From Neopestalotiopsis rosae (lineage: Eukaryota > Ascomycota > Sordariomycetes > Amphisphaeriales > Sporocadaceae), in the NCBI GenBank assembly GCA_023078685.1, contig JALGAS010000001.1:4898001-4962000 (forward strand): a stretch of 64,000 bases of DNA, given 5' to 3'. Shown one piece after another: positions 11,209 through 22,853 of the stretch. Position numbers and translations under genes: made by a program. Below the pieces are notes generated by a model. It had not been told where the DNA came from. It saw only the letters and a list, made by a program, of their open reading frames with translations, and searched no databases. Every line of letters begins with the position of its first letter. Position 1 is the first letter of the stretch.

Positions 11209-12495
11209 GGTGATGGTGATGATTGAGAGAATAAGAGTCTGTCAGAAGGGCTGGAATGGGAAGAATAGAAGAGAAGATGAGCGGGAAGGTGTGAGAGTTG
11301 GGTTCACAAAGGACGTGTGGGAACAAGATGAAATAGTATGGGAATGTAGTACCGGGATGTAATTACTTCATCTCTGCGATGGTTCTTATCGTTGCAGGCT
11401 GTTGATCTGCAGTCCTTGCCCCTGACGACCGAGAATGTGGATGATGTTACCTGTATCAAGAAACGAAAGAGCCGTAAGTGTGCTGTTACGGTGGAAATTC
11501 TGTGCAGCTCACATGACGGTAACCTCAAAATTAGCCTCCTTGCTCTCTCCAAATCTGGGCGGACGCCCACGGCAAGGACAACTCGGCCTTCACAGCTATA
11601 TCAGAGGTGAATGTCCCTGTTGCCAGCCCTATCTAGTGCCTACGTGAGAATCGTCGAAGTGTGTTACAACTTACTAAGATGGTCATGAACAAGTCAATGG
11701 TGAGCCAGACCTCGACAAAACCATGGAAGTGCGACTGGGTTTCAGCCAAGGAAGAGTGTCAACTCAAGGTTTATCAGATCCTGAGGATGGACTCCATACG
11801 AAATACCCTACGAACATCTCACAAGAGGGAAAATGCAGGAACTATTTCCTCCACGCAGCCATCTCGCGACAAAGCTGGCAACGCTGAATAGTTCTTTTCG
11901 TGAGAAACAGAATCTGGCTGACGCTAGGCTGTTCTGTTTGGCTCGTATACAAACCCCCAGAGAGAACCTCTCCCGGTTTTTATTCTTTTTCCATATTTCG
12001 ATATACTATTTCTACTAAACATATCTTTGGCATAAATGGAAAATATATACGTTTAATAATATGCAAGTGCCAAGACTTTTGCTACCTTGGTGCATGTCAA
12101 GTGGCATTCTTCCCGTGACACTTATGGGGGAATCTACATAACGAACTCGTGATCATTTTTAGATATTTTTAGATGCAGATCACCACATGAGCACGTGCTA
12201 TTGCTTCTGTCAAGAATAAAGCCAGATAATACAGGTATTTTCTCGCGCCAACAAATAGTTATTTTGACTAGTCGGGCTTTTTGTGCACTGGGGGTATCCA
12301 TATATCCACATGCTAAATATGCAAGGTGGAGCACCATATTTCCCCCTTATTAGTCACGTGCGGGTCCAAGAGCTCAAGTGCTGTAAAAGCGAGTCAGCGA
12401 CCCAGCGGTGAGCTCTAGCTATCATCTATACCGTCATTTACGATATATACCCAAATGTATTACATCTTATCACATCTTGTCAAGTTTCGCCCATC

Positions 12496-15315
12496 ATGAC
12501 ACACGCCCAAGGGGGTGGTGCGTTCCTTTGGGCCCTCACAGTCATCACCTCCAAGGCCCTCTTCATCTGCACCATCTACATTTTTCTTGGCCTGCAAGTT
12601 GGATCAGTTGTAGGTGTGCTTTACCTGTCCATCGGCGTGCTCAACTGTGACCAGGTCGTTCGCGGATTCATTCACAGGACGCTTCGCAGGGCTGGTCGGA
12701 AGCTTCGGCGCATGCGAAGACTGCCTCTCCTCAGAGCTGTCACATCGAGGACTGCGTTTGGTGAAGCGGCTTACAGCGGAGCACGCGGAGGACTGGTCAT
12801 TTGCCAGCTGTTTATAAATCTCCTGTTGGCATTGTTTACCTTGGTAGTAACATTTGTTGCATCCAGCTTGCTGCAAATACTACCGTGGGAGGCAATCGTT
12901 TCCAACAGTGTCAAGGAATGGAATATCTTGGGTCTGGATACTAAAAAGGCGGTCAGGGCTCTGGGATACTCTGCCCACACAATCGGGTCATCTTACCAAC
13001 CCATTCCGGTTTATACAGCATTGCAAGTGCAACTGTCACAATGCCTTTGGAATATCATCAATTCCACCGCCGCAGATGTACTTGCTGACTGGCTGCTGGC
13101 TTACTTTTCGATTCTGAGCTATGGATTCAACTATCTTTCCCGCTGGTTCGGTGCCGGAGCGTCCGAGACCCCGGTTGAGTTGGATCTTGCAGATTATGCA
13201 CCATACAAGAGTAAGATAAAGGAGGCACTGGCCATGTTTCAACAATTTGCTATCCGCGTCGTCGAGCCTGTCACCCGGAATTCCTACGACAAGAATCACG
13301 AGATCACGGAAGAAGAAATTCGCCGAGTCTCCTCGGCCAATGCATTTGCGTACGGCTCTAGCAAATCATTGGTGGGAGCACATGAAGAGGAAATCGGAAC
13401 CAGAATACGGCTCATTAAGCTACATCCCGGAAAAGATCACTTGGCAATAAGATGCTCTCTGATGACGGTCGATATCTGCGACCCGCAGTGTCCAGAGTTT
13501 GAGGCTCTCTCCTATGTGTGGGGGGCTTTTGATGATGGAAAATATGTTCGAATGGATGGAAAGCCCTTCGAGGTTTCGGATTCCTTGCACGAAGCATTGC
13601 GACATCTGCGGCGCGAAAAGGGAGCCCGGATTCTGTGGATCGATGCTCTCTCTATCAATCAAAATGACAGCGAGGAAAGACGCTCCCAGGTTCTGCTAAT
13701 GGGCCACATCTACTCCAAGGCATCCAAAGTTGTTGTCTGGCTGGGCGAGGACGAGCCACTGGGAATGCGCCACGCTCTTTTAGATACAAAAGCCCACGAT
13801 ATCCCTGGCGAACAGCGACAGATCCCATCTGGAATGGTTCATGTCGCATTAATTCATGTGGTAGCTTCACTCCTCCGAAGGTCGTGGTGGCGGAGAGTCT
13901 GGGTCGTGCAAGAGCTGGTCCGAGGTGGCGTGATCGAAATCCAGTGCGGCCGCAGCGCTTTGAGCTGGGAACTTTTTTGCGCTCTGGTTGATGCCATTGG
14001 TCACAAAACTCACGACAAAACGCTGCTCAATTCAATCTCCCTGTCACGCCTTGTATGCAGTCCGAGCAGTATGTCTCCATTTGCGCTCACGGAAGCTCAT
14101 GTGGCTGCGTTTCAGTCGCTGCGAGTGGCTCGAAATGCCTGGCAATATGGCATCAATCCTGACCCTGCACCGACTTCAGGCCTCTCTGACCGGATCGATC
14201 AAGAATCCGGGATGGCCGAGATAGATTGGTTGAGTGATAGCACTCGCTGGAGTGAGACTGCAGACCTTCTCAGTCTGGTCTACCTGTTTCGTGGTCGACG
14301 TGCGACGGATCCTCGAGACAAAGTTTTTGCTTTCTTGGGCCTGGCCGACGATAATGATGCTCTCATTAGCCCCGACTACAATCGAGAGCCATCCAATTTG
14401 AGCATTGAGTTTGCCCGCGAGCATATCCGACAGCACCGGTCACTAGCTGTCGTGGCTTTGGCAGAATTTGCCCGCGATATCGACCGTGAGACCCCAGACC
14501 GGACAGGCGCCAGTCAGAACTATCGCATACCGAGCTGGTGTCCGGCACTGATGAGCACGCAGACTCTTAGTCACGGGCTTGGCTGTTTCCCGTTCTGGAC
14601 CGCACTGACGGGCTCCCACCAAGAAAGCAACTTTGCAGCAGCGAGTGGCCTCCCGATCATGATTCCGGCCAACGAGTTTGGTGCGCCAAAGAGCTATTTC
14701 GACCCGGTACCGAAAGGCAACAGTACTTCCATCTTACCTGTCCAAGCTGTGGCAAATTTGTACAGCACAATCATTGAGGATGGACGATTCTCTGACGCAA
14801 GCGAGCTCAGCGCCGTGCTGGCCGATTTGGATAGCAACCTGGTCATCTCCAAGTGGCAAGAAATGGCTGATCATGCAATAACACGGCGCTCGCAGAGACG
14901 TGATTCAACTCCCTTGGGACCTCTCCCATCCTGGGACAAGCTTTTGCACCTCACCATAACAGCTGGCAAATTCTCCGCCATGCCACCTTCGACAGACTCT
15001 TCTCAGCGAGAGCTCTATACGCGAGCCCGTAACGAGACCTGCCGAAGGAGGCGGCTTTTTGTCACCGGAAATGGTCTTTTGGGTCTCGGGCCTGAAGAGT
15101 TGCGGATAGGTGATGAGGTGGCCGTGCTGCTGGGCATGCAGGCTCCTGTCGTGCTGCGACGTGCTAGGACCGGTAACAGTGTAAGCAGGGGAGCACCCGG
15201 CAAACATCAATACCTTGGACAGGCGTATATACATGAGCTCATGGTGTACAAAGGCAATCTGGGGGACGATGTCAAGTCAGGGAAAGTTTGGTTGAGAGAC
15301 ATGTTCTTGATTTGA
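12496..15315 (+). CDS. HET (heterokaryon incompatibility) domain protein with N-terminal membrane segments
   Basis: A single uninterrupted frame of 939 residues. The HET domain starts near residue 335 and shows the classical order of motifs: FEALSYVWG, then ILWIDALSINQNDSEER, then QVLLMGHIYSKASKVVVWLG, followed by RSWWRRVWVVQELV. The C-terminal region ends with the usual GNGLLGLGPEELRIGDEV and GQAYIHELM elements. HET proteins mediate cell death after fusion of genetically different hyphae or act in related self/non-self responses. The first 140 residues are unusual: two hydrophobic stretches (about 10-50 and 95-125) separated by an Arg-rich loop suggest a membrane-anchored form. No NACHT, patatin or other partner domain is visible. 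The absence of introns is common for HET genes, which usually sit in variable, accessory regions. Confidence 0.9.
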   Translation: MTHAQGGGAFLWALTVITSKALFICTIYIFLGLQVGSVVGVLYLSIGVLNCDQVVRGFIHRTLRRAGRKLRRMRRLPLLRAVTSRTAFGEAAYSGARGGLVICQLFINLLLALFTLVVTFVASSLLQILPWEAIVSNSVKEWNILGLDTKKAVRALGYSAHTIGSSYQPIPVYTALQVQLSQCLWNIINSTAADVLADWLLAYFSILSYGFNYLSRWFGAGASETPVELDLADYAPYKSKIKEALAMFQQFAIRVVEPVTRNSYDKNHEITEEEIRRVSSANAFAYGSSKSLVGAHEEEIGTRIRLIKLHPGKDHLAIRCSLMTVDICDPQCPEFEALSYVWGAFDDGKYVRMDGKPFEVSDSLHEALRHLRREKGARILWIDALSINQNDSEERRSQVLLMGHIYSKASKVVVWLGEDEPLGMRHALLDTKAHDIPGEQRQIPSGMVHVALIHVVASLLRRSWWRRVWVVQELVRGGVIEIQCGRSALSWELFCALVDAIGHKTHDKTLLNSISLSRLVCSPSSMSPFALTEAHVAAFQSLRVARNAWQYGINPDPAPTSGLSDRIDQESGMAEIDWLSDSTRWSETADLLSLVYLFRGRRATDPRDKVFAFLGLADDNDALISPDYNREPSNLSIEFAREHIRQHRSLAVVALAEFARDIDRETPDRTGASQNYRIPSWCPALMSTQTLSHGLGCFPFWTALTGSHQESNFAAASGLPIMIPANEFGAPKSYFDPVPKGNSTSILPVQAVANLYSTIIEDGRFSDASELSAVLADLDSNLVISKWQEMADHAITRRSQRRDSTPLGPLPSWDKLLHLTITAGKFSAMPPSTDSSQRELYTRARNETCRRRRLFVTGNGLLGLGPEELRIGDEVAVLLGMQAPVVLRRARTGNSVSRGAPGKHQYLGQAYIHELMVYKGNLGDDVKSGKVWLRDMFLI

Positions 15316-15862
15316 GAAGCACATGGTTATCGATTTTAAATAGGATGATTACTACAAATTGACTCAATCTTTAGCGGATTCTGCATCAGCAGCAAGGGCG
15401 AGTCAAAGTGATGCGGCCAATGGAACATGAAATCAGCAATAGTCGCAAAAGCCTAAAGGGGGTCACAATAACTGAGGACGCTATAGTCTCTGTGTCGCTG
15501 TGCTGTCATAGCGACGAATTACCGGTTTCGGTAATCCACCCACATTAGTATACTCTGTTACACAAAATAGGCAATTCCAGAGGGCTCTAACAGCGCGCCC
15601 TTGTGGGCCCTGGCAGTCGATGTGCTGGAGGATGCCTGGCTGTCCTACAAGTCCATTGTCTGATCCCATCAACGCCAAGACCTGTTACAGCTGCTACATT
15701 GTCAGAATTGAGAATGTCCAGAAGCAGTGAATAGTCTAGGCATTGAATACAAAGATCTTTTGTATTGAAAAAGTAGCCATTTTGACTAGTCGGAGATTAC
15801 AAGGGTATAAATCTAATCTTTCTTTCTATGCAACCAATTTATGAGCATCACCCAGTCTGTAG
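15316..15862. other. Intergenic between convergent HET and dehydrogenase genes
   Basis: About 0.55 kb of 3' flanking sequence of two convergent genes. Nothing recognisable beyond presumed 3' UTRs. Confidence 0.4.
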
Positions 15863-16731
15863 TCACTTTTTCTTCGCATTCAACGCTCCAATGACCTTCA
15901 TTACACTTATCATATCCTCCTCGCCGAGCCCCGACTCTATCGCCTGCCCGTATAATTGGCCGCAAAGCTGGATCAGCGGCGAATCGACGCCCGAGTCCGC
16001 CGCCGCCGTTTGTATTAGTTGGGTGCTATTGTAGCAGTCCTTGATGGCGGCCTGCGCCGACCAGTCCTGGTCGAGCATCTTTTGCATCTTGAGCCCCGAG
16101 TAGGCCGACGCCATGGGCCCGGCCTGCAGGACGCGCGCAAACGCATCGAGGTCGAGCCCCTGCGCCCGCGCCAGGTTCATGGCCTCGGCCAGGCCCGCCG
16201 TCAGCGTGATGAGGAAGAGGTTGACGGCGTACTTGGTCTTGAGCCCCATGCCCACGGCGCCGCAGTAGACGGCCGCGCTCGTGATGGGCTCGACGACGGG
16301 CCGCATCCTCTGCGCGGCGGCCTCGTCGCCGCAGGCCATCATGCCCACCAGCGCGCCCCGTTCCGCGGGCACCCGGCTGCCGCTGACGGGCATCTCGACG
16401 AACTCTCCGCCCGCGCCGGCGACCGCGGCCGCGAGGCGCCGGCTAAAGTCCACCGAGACGGAGCTGGTGTTGATCAGGGTCTTACCGGCCAGCGCCTGGT
16501 AAAACGGCTTGTCCATGATGGTGTCAAAGGCGTGCTCGTTGAACAGCATGGTGAAGATGACGTCGGACTGCTGTACTACCTCCATCGGGGACTCGGCAAT
16601 GGTGGCGCCTGCTTGTCGGAGGGCTGCGTATTTTGCTGGGCTTCGGTTCCATACTGTCAGAGGGAAGCGGCGGGATAGATTGAGGGCCATGGGCGTTCCC
16701 ATGACCCCCAAGCCCAAAATCCGACGCGCAT
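15863..16731 (-). CDS. 3-hydroxyisobutyrate dehydrogenase-like (beta-hydroxyacid dehydrogenase family), frame break at codon 5-6
   Basis: From about 16717 down to the TGA at 15863 the frame encodes a nearly complete beta-hydroxyacid dehydrogenase. It has the dinucleotide loop GLGVMGTPMA, the substrate-binding stretch MPVSGSRVPAERGALVGM, and the catalytic-lysine segment GMGLKTKYAVN. The family oxidises short beta-hydroxyacids with NAD(P)+; the substrate is not predictable. No ATG starts this frame. The natural start, ATG at 16731-16729, reads MRVGF and then leaves frame. It would join the LGLGVMG segment exactly if the run of four T (16716-16719 as A on the plus strand) had one more base. This is either a sequencing or assembly error or a recent null mutation. 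The total of about 289 residues is normal. The GC-rich coding region between AT-richer flanks supports a real gene. Confidence 0.75.
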
Positions 16732-17369
16732 TTTGTTGAGATACTGATTTTGGATATGCGGGATTCGTCAGAATGATATGGGTATATTATTGACTGCAAT
16801 GCTATTGCCGCACTTGCTTGTCAGAAATAGTCAGGATTCTGGCTCTGGTTCTGATTCTGGTTCTGGACAATTCCAACTTTTATCATTCCCCTAGTGTAGA
16901 CAGGCCAAATGCCGATTGAAGGCGGAAGCTAAGAGATGGGTGACCAAACTGACTATCTCCAACTCCACCAATCTGACTCGAAGGGCGTAGGGCGCAGGGC
17001 GTGCAATTGTGCTGCCCGACAGTTTTTACCAACACCTGGTGTGCGAAGTCTTATCTACTTGAAATATGGGCCAACCGAAAGATAATCTACTTCAAATATA
17101 CCAACTCAACTTTGAGAATATTCTGTGAGACTTCTGTGGCGCCATTGGAACTGGATTTGATCTTCGTAAGATAGAGTCATCACCTGCTGTAAGGGCTGTT
17201 ATGTAAGATTCAAGATTTTAAGACCTCCCGGGCTGCTGTTTGTCCTGGTACTTTGAATGGCGGTTGCTGTAACAGAATAAGGCAGGTCGGTTTTTATTGG
17301 TGAGATGAGAGGTTATATAATAATGACATGGCCGAGGAAATTCTCCCTTTGGAACTCGACGAAGCCGCC
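16732..17369. other. Intergenic with short GATTCTGGTTCTG-like tandem repeat
   Basis: Upstream region of the dehydrogenase-like gene and 3' flank of the next minus-strand gene. Around 16833-16866 there are imperfect tandem copies of a TCTGGT/GATTCTGG unit. Nothing else was recognised. Confidence 0.45.
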
Positions 17370-18376
17370 CTATTCGTGAAGTACTTGTCTCATACCGTCC
17401 GAGAACAAATACTTTGAGTACAGGATGTGGAGAGCTGTAATTCGACCGCCCCATATCTCGTCACCCGTCTTGGGACTACAGCTGACATGAGAGAAAGTGA
17501 TCTTGACAAAGTCTTCCGATTCTGCGGCCCCGTCCAACGACCTTTCCCTAGTAACTTCGAAACGGTGAGATGAAGCGACCGCCACACCGTCTCCCCGGAA
17601 TACCCATTCAATGAATGGAAAAGACGGCGGCTCATACTCGGGCGATTCGGCAAAGACGTTCCGCCGTTGTGCCAGACTCAGGGAGCTCGAGTCCAAGACC
17701 AAGAAATTACCAAAGAACAATGAACCGACGGAGGGTATCGACGTGGCCGATAGCGTAGATAGATCCCGGCTCCAAGATATTGGATGCACGGCAAATCCAG
17801 TCGCCGGAGGCTTCAAGGACCTGTTCAGGGCTTCCAATACCTCTGCGAAACGAGTTAGTAATGTATATGTCTGGCTGGAGGGATTGTATTGCAATCCCAT
17901 TGCGCCTTGAACTCACCTGGAATACTGTGCAGAGACAAGTGGAAACCACACAGGAGCCACCTCTCCAGCGTGAAAGCAGGGCCACTAAAAAATCCTCGAT
18001 TGAATCTGGCGAGAATTTCCTCGTCACTTATGCCCTTCTTCAGACTGTGCACAGGTATCCTCGCGCTGTAGCTTTCCTGAAGCGCGCCATTCAGCTCGAT
18101 TCTGGGAAGTATGCGAGCAAAGGACTCTTTATGACCAGGACTTGAACTGTACCAGGTACTTATCAGCAAGCTTCTTGGTGCGAATCATCGCCAGCTTGTT
18201 CGAAATCAAGACGAACACGAAAGTTCAAAGGGACTGTATGGTTCTGTTGCTGTTATGACTCACTGGCGTTCATATATGGCCGGATGGAACGCAGGCGCTG
18301 TGTGGTACGCCACCAATACCACTGCACCAAATGCTGCAACGGCTGCCGCGGCCAATTGTGAGGTTGCTGGTGACAT
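17370..18376 (-). CDS. Unidentified membrane-anchored protein, 271 residues
   Basis: Three exons on the minus strand are proposed: 18376-18264, 18146-17917 and 17842-17370. The second intron (17843-17916) is well supported by a GTGAGT donor, a TACTAAC branch site and a GCAG acceptor. The acceptor of the first intron (18147-18263) is less certain. The protein begins MSPATSQLAAAAVAAFGAVVLVAYH, a signal anchor or N-terminal membrane segment. A soluble region follows (ESFARILPRIELNG, then GFFSGPAFTLERWLLCGF) and then a beta-rich part (FFGNFLVLDSSSLSLAQRR, later WGGRITALHILYSKYLFSDG). I do not recognise the family. The clean exon structure and branch site argue for a real conserved gene. Localisation to a membrane, perhaps the endoplasmic reticulum or mitochondrion, is an inference from the N-terminus. 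Confidence 0.65.
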
Positions 18377-20525
18377 GATTGATGGGACGAGATGATTTTC
18401 TTTGTTATTTCATTGAACAGAAGCAAGTAAAAAAGTAAATATAAACAGCAGTCATTCGCAAAATATTTATACTTTTTGCTGACAATAAGCTATTCCATCC
18501 TATCTAGCTGCTATGATCCGCTGAATCCCGATGGCGCCGAAAAGGCCCGGTTGCTTGGGCTTGCTTACGCTTGTGACTCCTTGCGATGCATGTTACAAAA
18601 CGATATGACGATCGAGAACTTGAACATACTCTTGTAATATTCGATTTTCATCAATCCACATATTTGAAGGATTTGGTAGGCATTGATCCTTGGAAGTATG
18701 CTAATTGAGTACGTACATATTGTGCTGGACCATGCATTATAGGTCTGAGATAGGTGAGATGCCACTATCCCGTGTGGTGGACCTGTTGCATTATTAGTAG
18801 CTTAATTTGAGCTGATTAATTGTGATCTTGGACCAAGACTATAACTTTTCTCTCTGATTTGGCAGCTAAATGCAACGCTATTTTGCACCAGGCCGTGTGG
18901 TTTTGCGGGCCATCAATTACTCACCTGGTGTGACGACCGCCCATCATGTGCTGGAGCATTCCGTGTCTGATCAGAGACTTCTCATGGCCGTGGCCTAGTA
19001 GTATCTATTTTAGGCAATGCAAGCAGCAGTCCATTATAGGGATATTCTCTAACCGTAAGGTATAACACTAGTGACAGGCCTAGTTTGGCAGACGAGTCAC
19101 AACCCGCATCATATCCAGTTGACTCGATTCGATCAAAGTTCTGCAAGTCCTCTCAGTCAGGCCAGATTGAGGTGCATTGTAACGTTAGGCAAAGTCTATT
19201 GGCAGTGGGTCAAGGGCTGCGATCAAAGGATGACTGGACTTGACACCAAGAGCAGGTTCGTCGCTTAGTATAAAATTCGAAAGTGCCATCATAGTTTTGT
19301 GTGTGATTTCATGTCACGGAGTTTCGCAGTTGTCGCTCGCAATGTTCTTGCAAAGATTCCGTCCAGGCCAGATAGCATGATAGCCAGAGTGCATAGTACG
19401 TAGCTTGTACTGTGTACCGCGCATTGCCAACTGTGGGTCGATCGGCCCCAAAAGGATAAAGTGTCCCTGCAGCTGATAGGGGATCAAGGATGAGAATGCA
19501 ATTGTGAGACGAATAGTAGGCATGCGACAGAGAATGCCACCTTGAAGATGTTGACACAGTGGATTGGATATCTCAGTGATTGCTCTTGCGATATTGTATG
19601 CATTACTACGTAGAAGCAGAGGTGCAAGAATGTATTGCATGTGTGCGAGCGTGCATAGTGTCTATGCATTCCCGTAGAAGGCTTCTAGATTCTCAAGCAG
19701 CTTCCATTGCTTCCATGTCAGACAAGCTTCTAAATTTGGCTCGATACAGAAAAGCGCCCAAAGGGTTTACGTTAGCACAGGGGCTCGGCGAAAGTTGATC
19801 CGATCTTTTGTGGAGCGCCGAGCTCTAGGCTGTGCTGGGCTTGCTAGGGAGGCTCTCCTTTTTCTCGAATCCCCCAGCTGCTGATTAGGAGCATTGGTCA
19901 CTGAATGGACCAATTGACCGGCAAGCTGGGGGAGCCTATGGGGTAAGTCTCACGCACTGCGAACGAACCAACGTTACCCATCCGTCGCCCTGGTCGCTCA
20001 GGCCAAGTCTTGTCCTCCCAGGTCTGGACCAGACTCCTGTCTCGTATTTTTTTTTTCCTCTTCTACCATCTACTTTTCTCGAGCTCTGCTGGCTGCTCAC
20101 CAGCATTTCTCTTCACATTGCATTGCCTCGTTGCTGGCTCAAAGCGACGACTGTCGACGACTGCCCTCGCCAGCGTCATCGTCTTTCTTGGCCATCGCAT
20201 CCGCTGATCGGTTGCAATTGGCCAGGCTTTCGTTGAGACAGACGCCAAGCTTCGGACGCGTGTCTGCCGCCATCGTCAGCCCCCAACTGCAACATTCGCA
20301 GCGACGACCGAAAAGGAGGTCATCACTGCGAGTGCATCCTCATCTCGACCTCGAGCGTCCTGCGCCTTATCGAGGTTTCCGCGGTGACATTGCTCTTATC
20401 TTGCGCCCGTTCCAACCAGAATAATCAGGTTGGAGGGAACAACGGTATCACACACCCGACAATTCCCTTCATCCATATCAACATCTCCACGCTGGATTAA
20501 TTACAGTGGTTATTATCGGAGAACC
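18377..20525. other. Intergenic, 2.1 kb, promoter and CT-rich leader of the KTR gene
   Basis: No recognisable gene. Short frames are not supported by codon pattern or motifs. The last 0.5 kb before the KTR start is pyrimidine-rich (for example 20040-20110, with a T run near 20046), typical of a strong fungal promoter and 5' leader. Confidence 0.45.
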
Positions 20526-22188
20526 ATGGCCATGGATCTCTTCCGGCGTGCGTATAAGCGCGTGCCAACAGCTGCACCGCAACTGCCCACCAATGACGAG
20601 AAAGGCAAGCCCAAGTCCAAGGGCCTGGCTTCTCGTCTCGCCTTTCTCAATAGGCCCCTCAGATTAAAGGGCAACTCGAGCATATCTGTTCCCCTGGGAG
20701 TAGTTGTGCTCTTCCCATGTATTGTCCTCATCCTTATCCTGGTGTTGTTTGTTCGACACCCGAGCTCGCCAGGCAGGATTTTGATGCCCGCTGGTGCTCC
20801 TCCAGCCATCAGGTACGCATGCGACTTCATCCCTCTTATCTAACCCGATGCTTGACAGTCAGCTAACATATTCGCTCTACAGAAAAATCAGCGAAAAGCA
20901 CGACAAGGTGTTTGTCACTGGCTGTCTTGAGCCCGATACGAGCCAGCCCCGCGCGAACGCTGCCTTCGTCGTTCTCGCCCGAAACAAGGAATTGGACGGT
21001 GTCATCCAGTCGGTCAAGTCCATTGAGCGACACTTCAACCGCTGGTACCACTACCCGTACGTTTTCCTCAACGACGGCGAGTTCAACCAGACCTTCAAGG
21101 ATGTCATCAAGAACTACACCTCGGGTGAGGTTGAGTTTGGCCGTGTTGGTCCCGAGATGTGGGGATACCCTGAGTGGATAGACCCCAAGATCGCCAAGGA
21201 GGGTATCGCAAAGCAGGGAGACGCCGCTGTCATGTACGGTGGTCTCGAGTCCTACCACGCCATGTGTCGCTTCTACTCTGGGTTCTTCTACAAGCACCCT
21301 CTCCTCGCAAAATACGAGTGGTACTGGCGGTTGGAGCCAGAGATCAAGTACTTCTGTGACATCACTTATGATCCCTTCCTCAAGATGATTGAGAACAACA
21401 AGACTTATGGTTTCACAATTGCTGTTAAGGAGCTCAAGGAAACTGTCCCCAACATCTTCCGCTATGCTTCTGCCTACAAGCGTCTCAACAACATTACTTC
21501 TCAAGGTCTTTGGGAAATGTTTGTTGAGCCACTGGAGAAGCCCAAGGTTTCCAGGCCAGAGGATGACCCCAACTACAAGCCACCTCTGCCCGAAGAGATC
21601 TTGCGCAGCGACCCCGGTGCCAACACCATGCCCGAGATCGATCCCGAGACCATGGAGGGAGAGAAATACAACATGTGCCATTTCTGGTCCAACTTTGAAA
21701 TTGCCAAGTTGAGTTGGTTCCGCAGCAAGGAGTACGAGGACTTCTTCCAGATGATGGATCGAAGTGGAGGTTTCTGGATGGAGCGAGTAAGTCAAAACAT
21801 CTTGTGTTTCCCGATCTTTGCGACAGCATACTAATTTCTAAACTAGTGGGGAGATGCCCCGATTCACTCTCTGGCTGCTGGTGCTCTGCTTGGAGTCAAG
21901 GACATCCACTACTTCCGAGACTTTGGATACCGACACACCACCATTCAGCACTGTCCCGCCAATGCCCCGTCTCGCCAGCTCCCCCGTGAGCCTTACCTCG
22001 AGAAGACCACTCTCGATCCCAAGAAGCGCCAAGAGGAAGACGAATACTTTGAGCAGTGGGATCCTGAGAAGGAGAACGGTGTGGGCTGCCGCTGCCGCTG
22101 TGACACTGACATTGTCGATGTCGAAGGCAAGGAGGGATCCTGCTTGGCCGAGTGGGTTGATGTTGCTGGCGGTTGGGCCAGCCCATAA
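20526..22188 (+). CDS. Alpha-1,2-mannosyltransferase of the KRE2/MNT1/KTR family (GT15)
   Basis: Three exons (20526-20812, 20883-21786, 21847-22188) with standard GTACGC and GTAAGT donors give 510 residues. The protein is a type II Golgi membrane protein: a short cytoplasmic tail, a hydrophobic anchor (VPLGVVVLFPCIVLILILVL, about residues 58-77), a stem, then the GT15 catalytic domain. Diagnostic motifs are AAFVVLARNKELDGV, RWYHYPYVFLNDGEF, YEWYWRLEPEIKYFCDITYD and NMCHFWSNFEIAKL, with IHSLAAGALL and GYRHTTIQHCP near the end. Family members add alpha-1,2-mannose from GDP-mannose to N- and O-linked glycans of cell-wall and secreted proteins. This is normally a conserved housekeeping gene. Which KTR paralogue it is cannot be told from this sequence alone. 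Confidence 0.95.
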
Positions 22189-22853
22189 GCATTGCCATCA
22201 ATCTGCTTTGCAAAGTTTGATATTCACGAGGAACGTCTAGCACTCATCATGATATGTTTTCAGCCGGTCCAAATGCTGGGCTGGGTCGCCCGATCAGGGC
22301 AAGATCCAATACAAGCCCATGGTTGGATCTTTGACATCCGGGGATGTTTGTCGTTCCCCACTGGCGTCTTGTGTTGATATTTCCTGGTACGGGGGGTTCG
22401 GGGTCATTATAGAAAATCCTGATTTGTCAAACCTCTGATCTAATGTCCAATAGAATGGCTCCTCACAGAGGAGTACAATGTATTGTAAAGCATTGGGTAG
22501 TGACAATCAGTCGGAGGTAACAGGATTGCCAGAGGCTTACTGAGTATTGATGAGTTTAGGACATACATACAGCTGTGTTACAACAGTATATAATTCTACC
22601 ACTGCCCATGTTGCCTCTGCTGCTTTGTTTGCTAAAACCCCAATTGCTCGGAAATCGGGTGTCCTGTGTACAAGAGGCATGCGAGTATTCAAACATGGCT
22701 GAAAAGCGTTTCTTTTGAGGTACACATCCTTTTTACAACGCACGACATTTTCTCAACTGAACACATGACAGCATACCAAGAATGCTGGAGCTAGCCATTA
22801 TGTATTGTTTCCTCGAATCTACACACTAATGAGTTGGTATAGTTGAACCTTTA
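22189..22853. other. Intergenic between convergent KTR and dehydratase genes
   Basis: About 0.66 kb of 3' flanks. No coding feature or RNA gene was recognised. Confidence 0.4.

Larger units (their letters stand above)
10601..12495. other. Intergenic, AT-rich patch and hairpin between EthD and HET genes
   Basis: Shortly after the EthD stop there is a perfect 9-bp inverted repeat, ATTCTTATA at 10632-10640 and TATAAGAAT at 10656-10664, perhaps a 3' UTR or termination structure. From about 10860 to 11010 the sequence is strongly AT-rich with T and A runs. The remainder shows only short unrecognised frames; one of them is listed separately as a weak candidate gene. Confidence 0.5.

Noticed and set aside
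20863..21795. 310-residue minus-strand frame over the mannosyltransferase
   Set aside because: Antisense shadow of a well-recognised GT15 catalytic domain.
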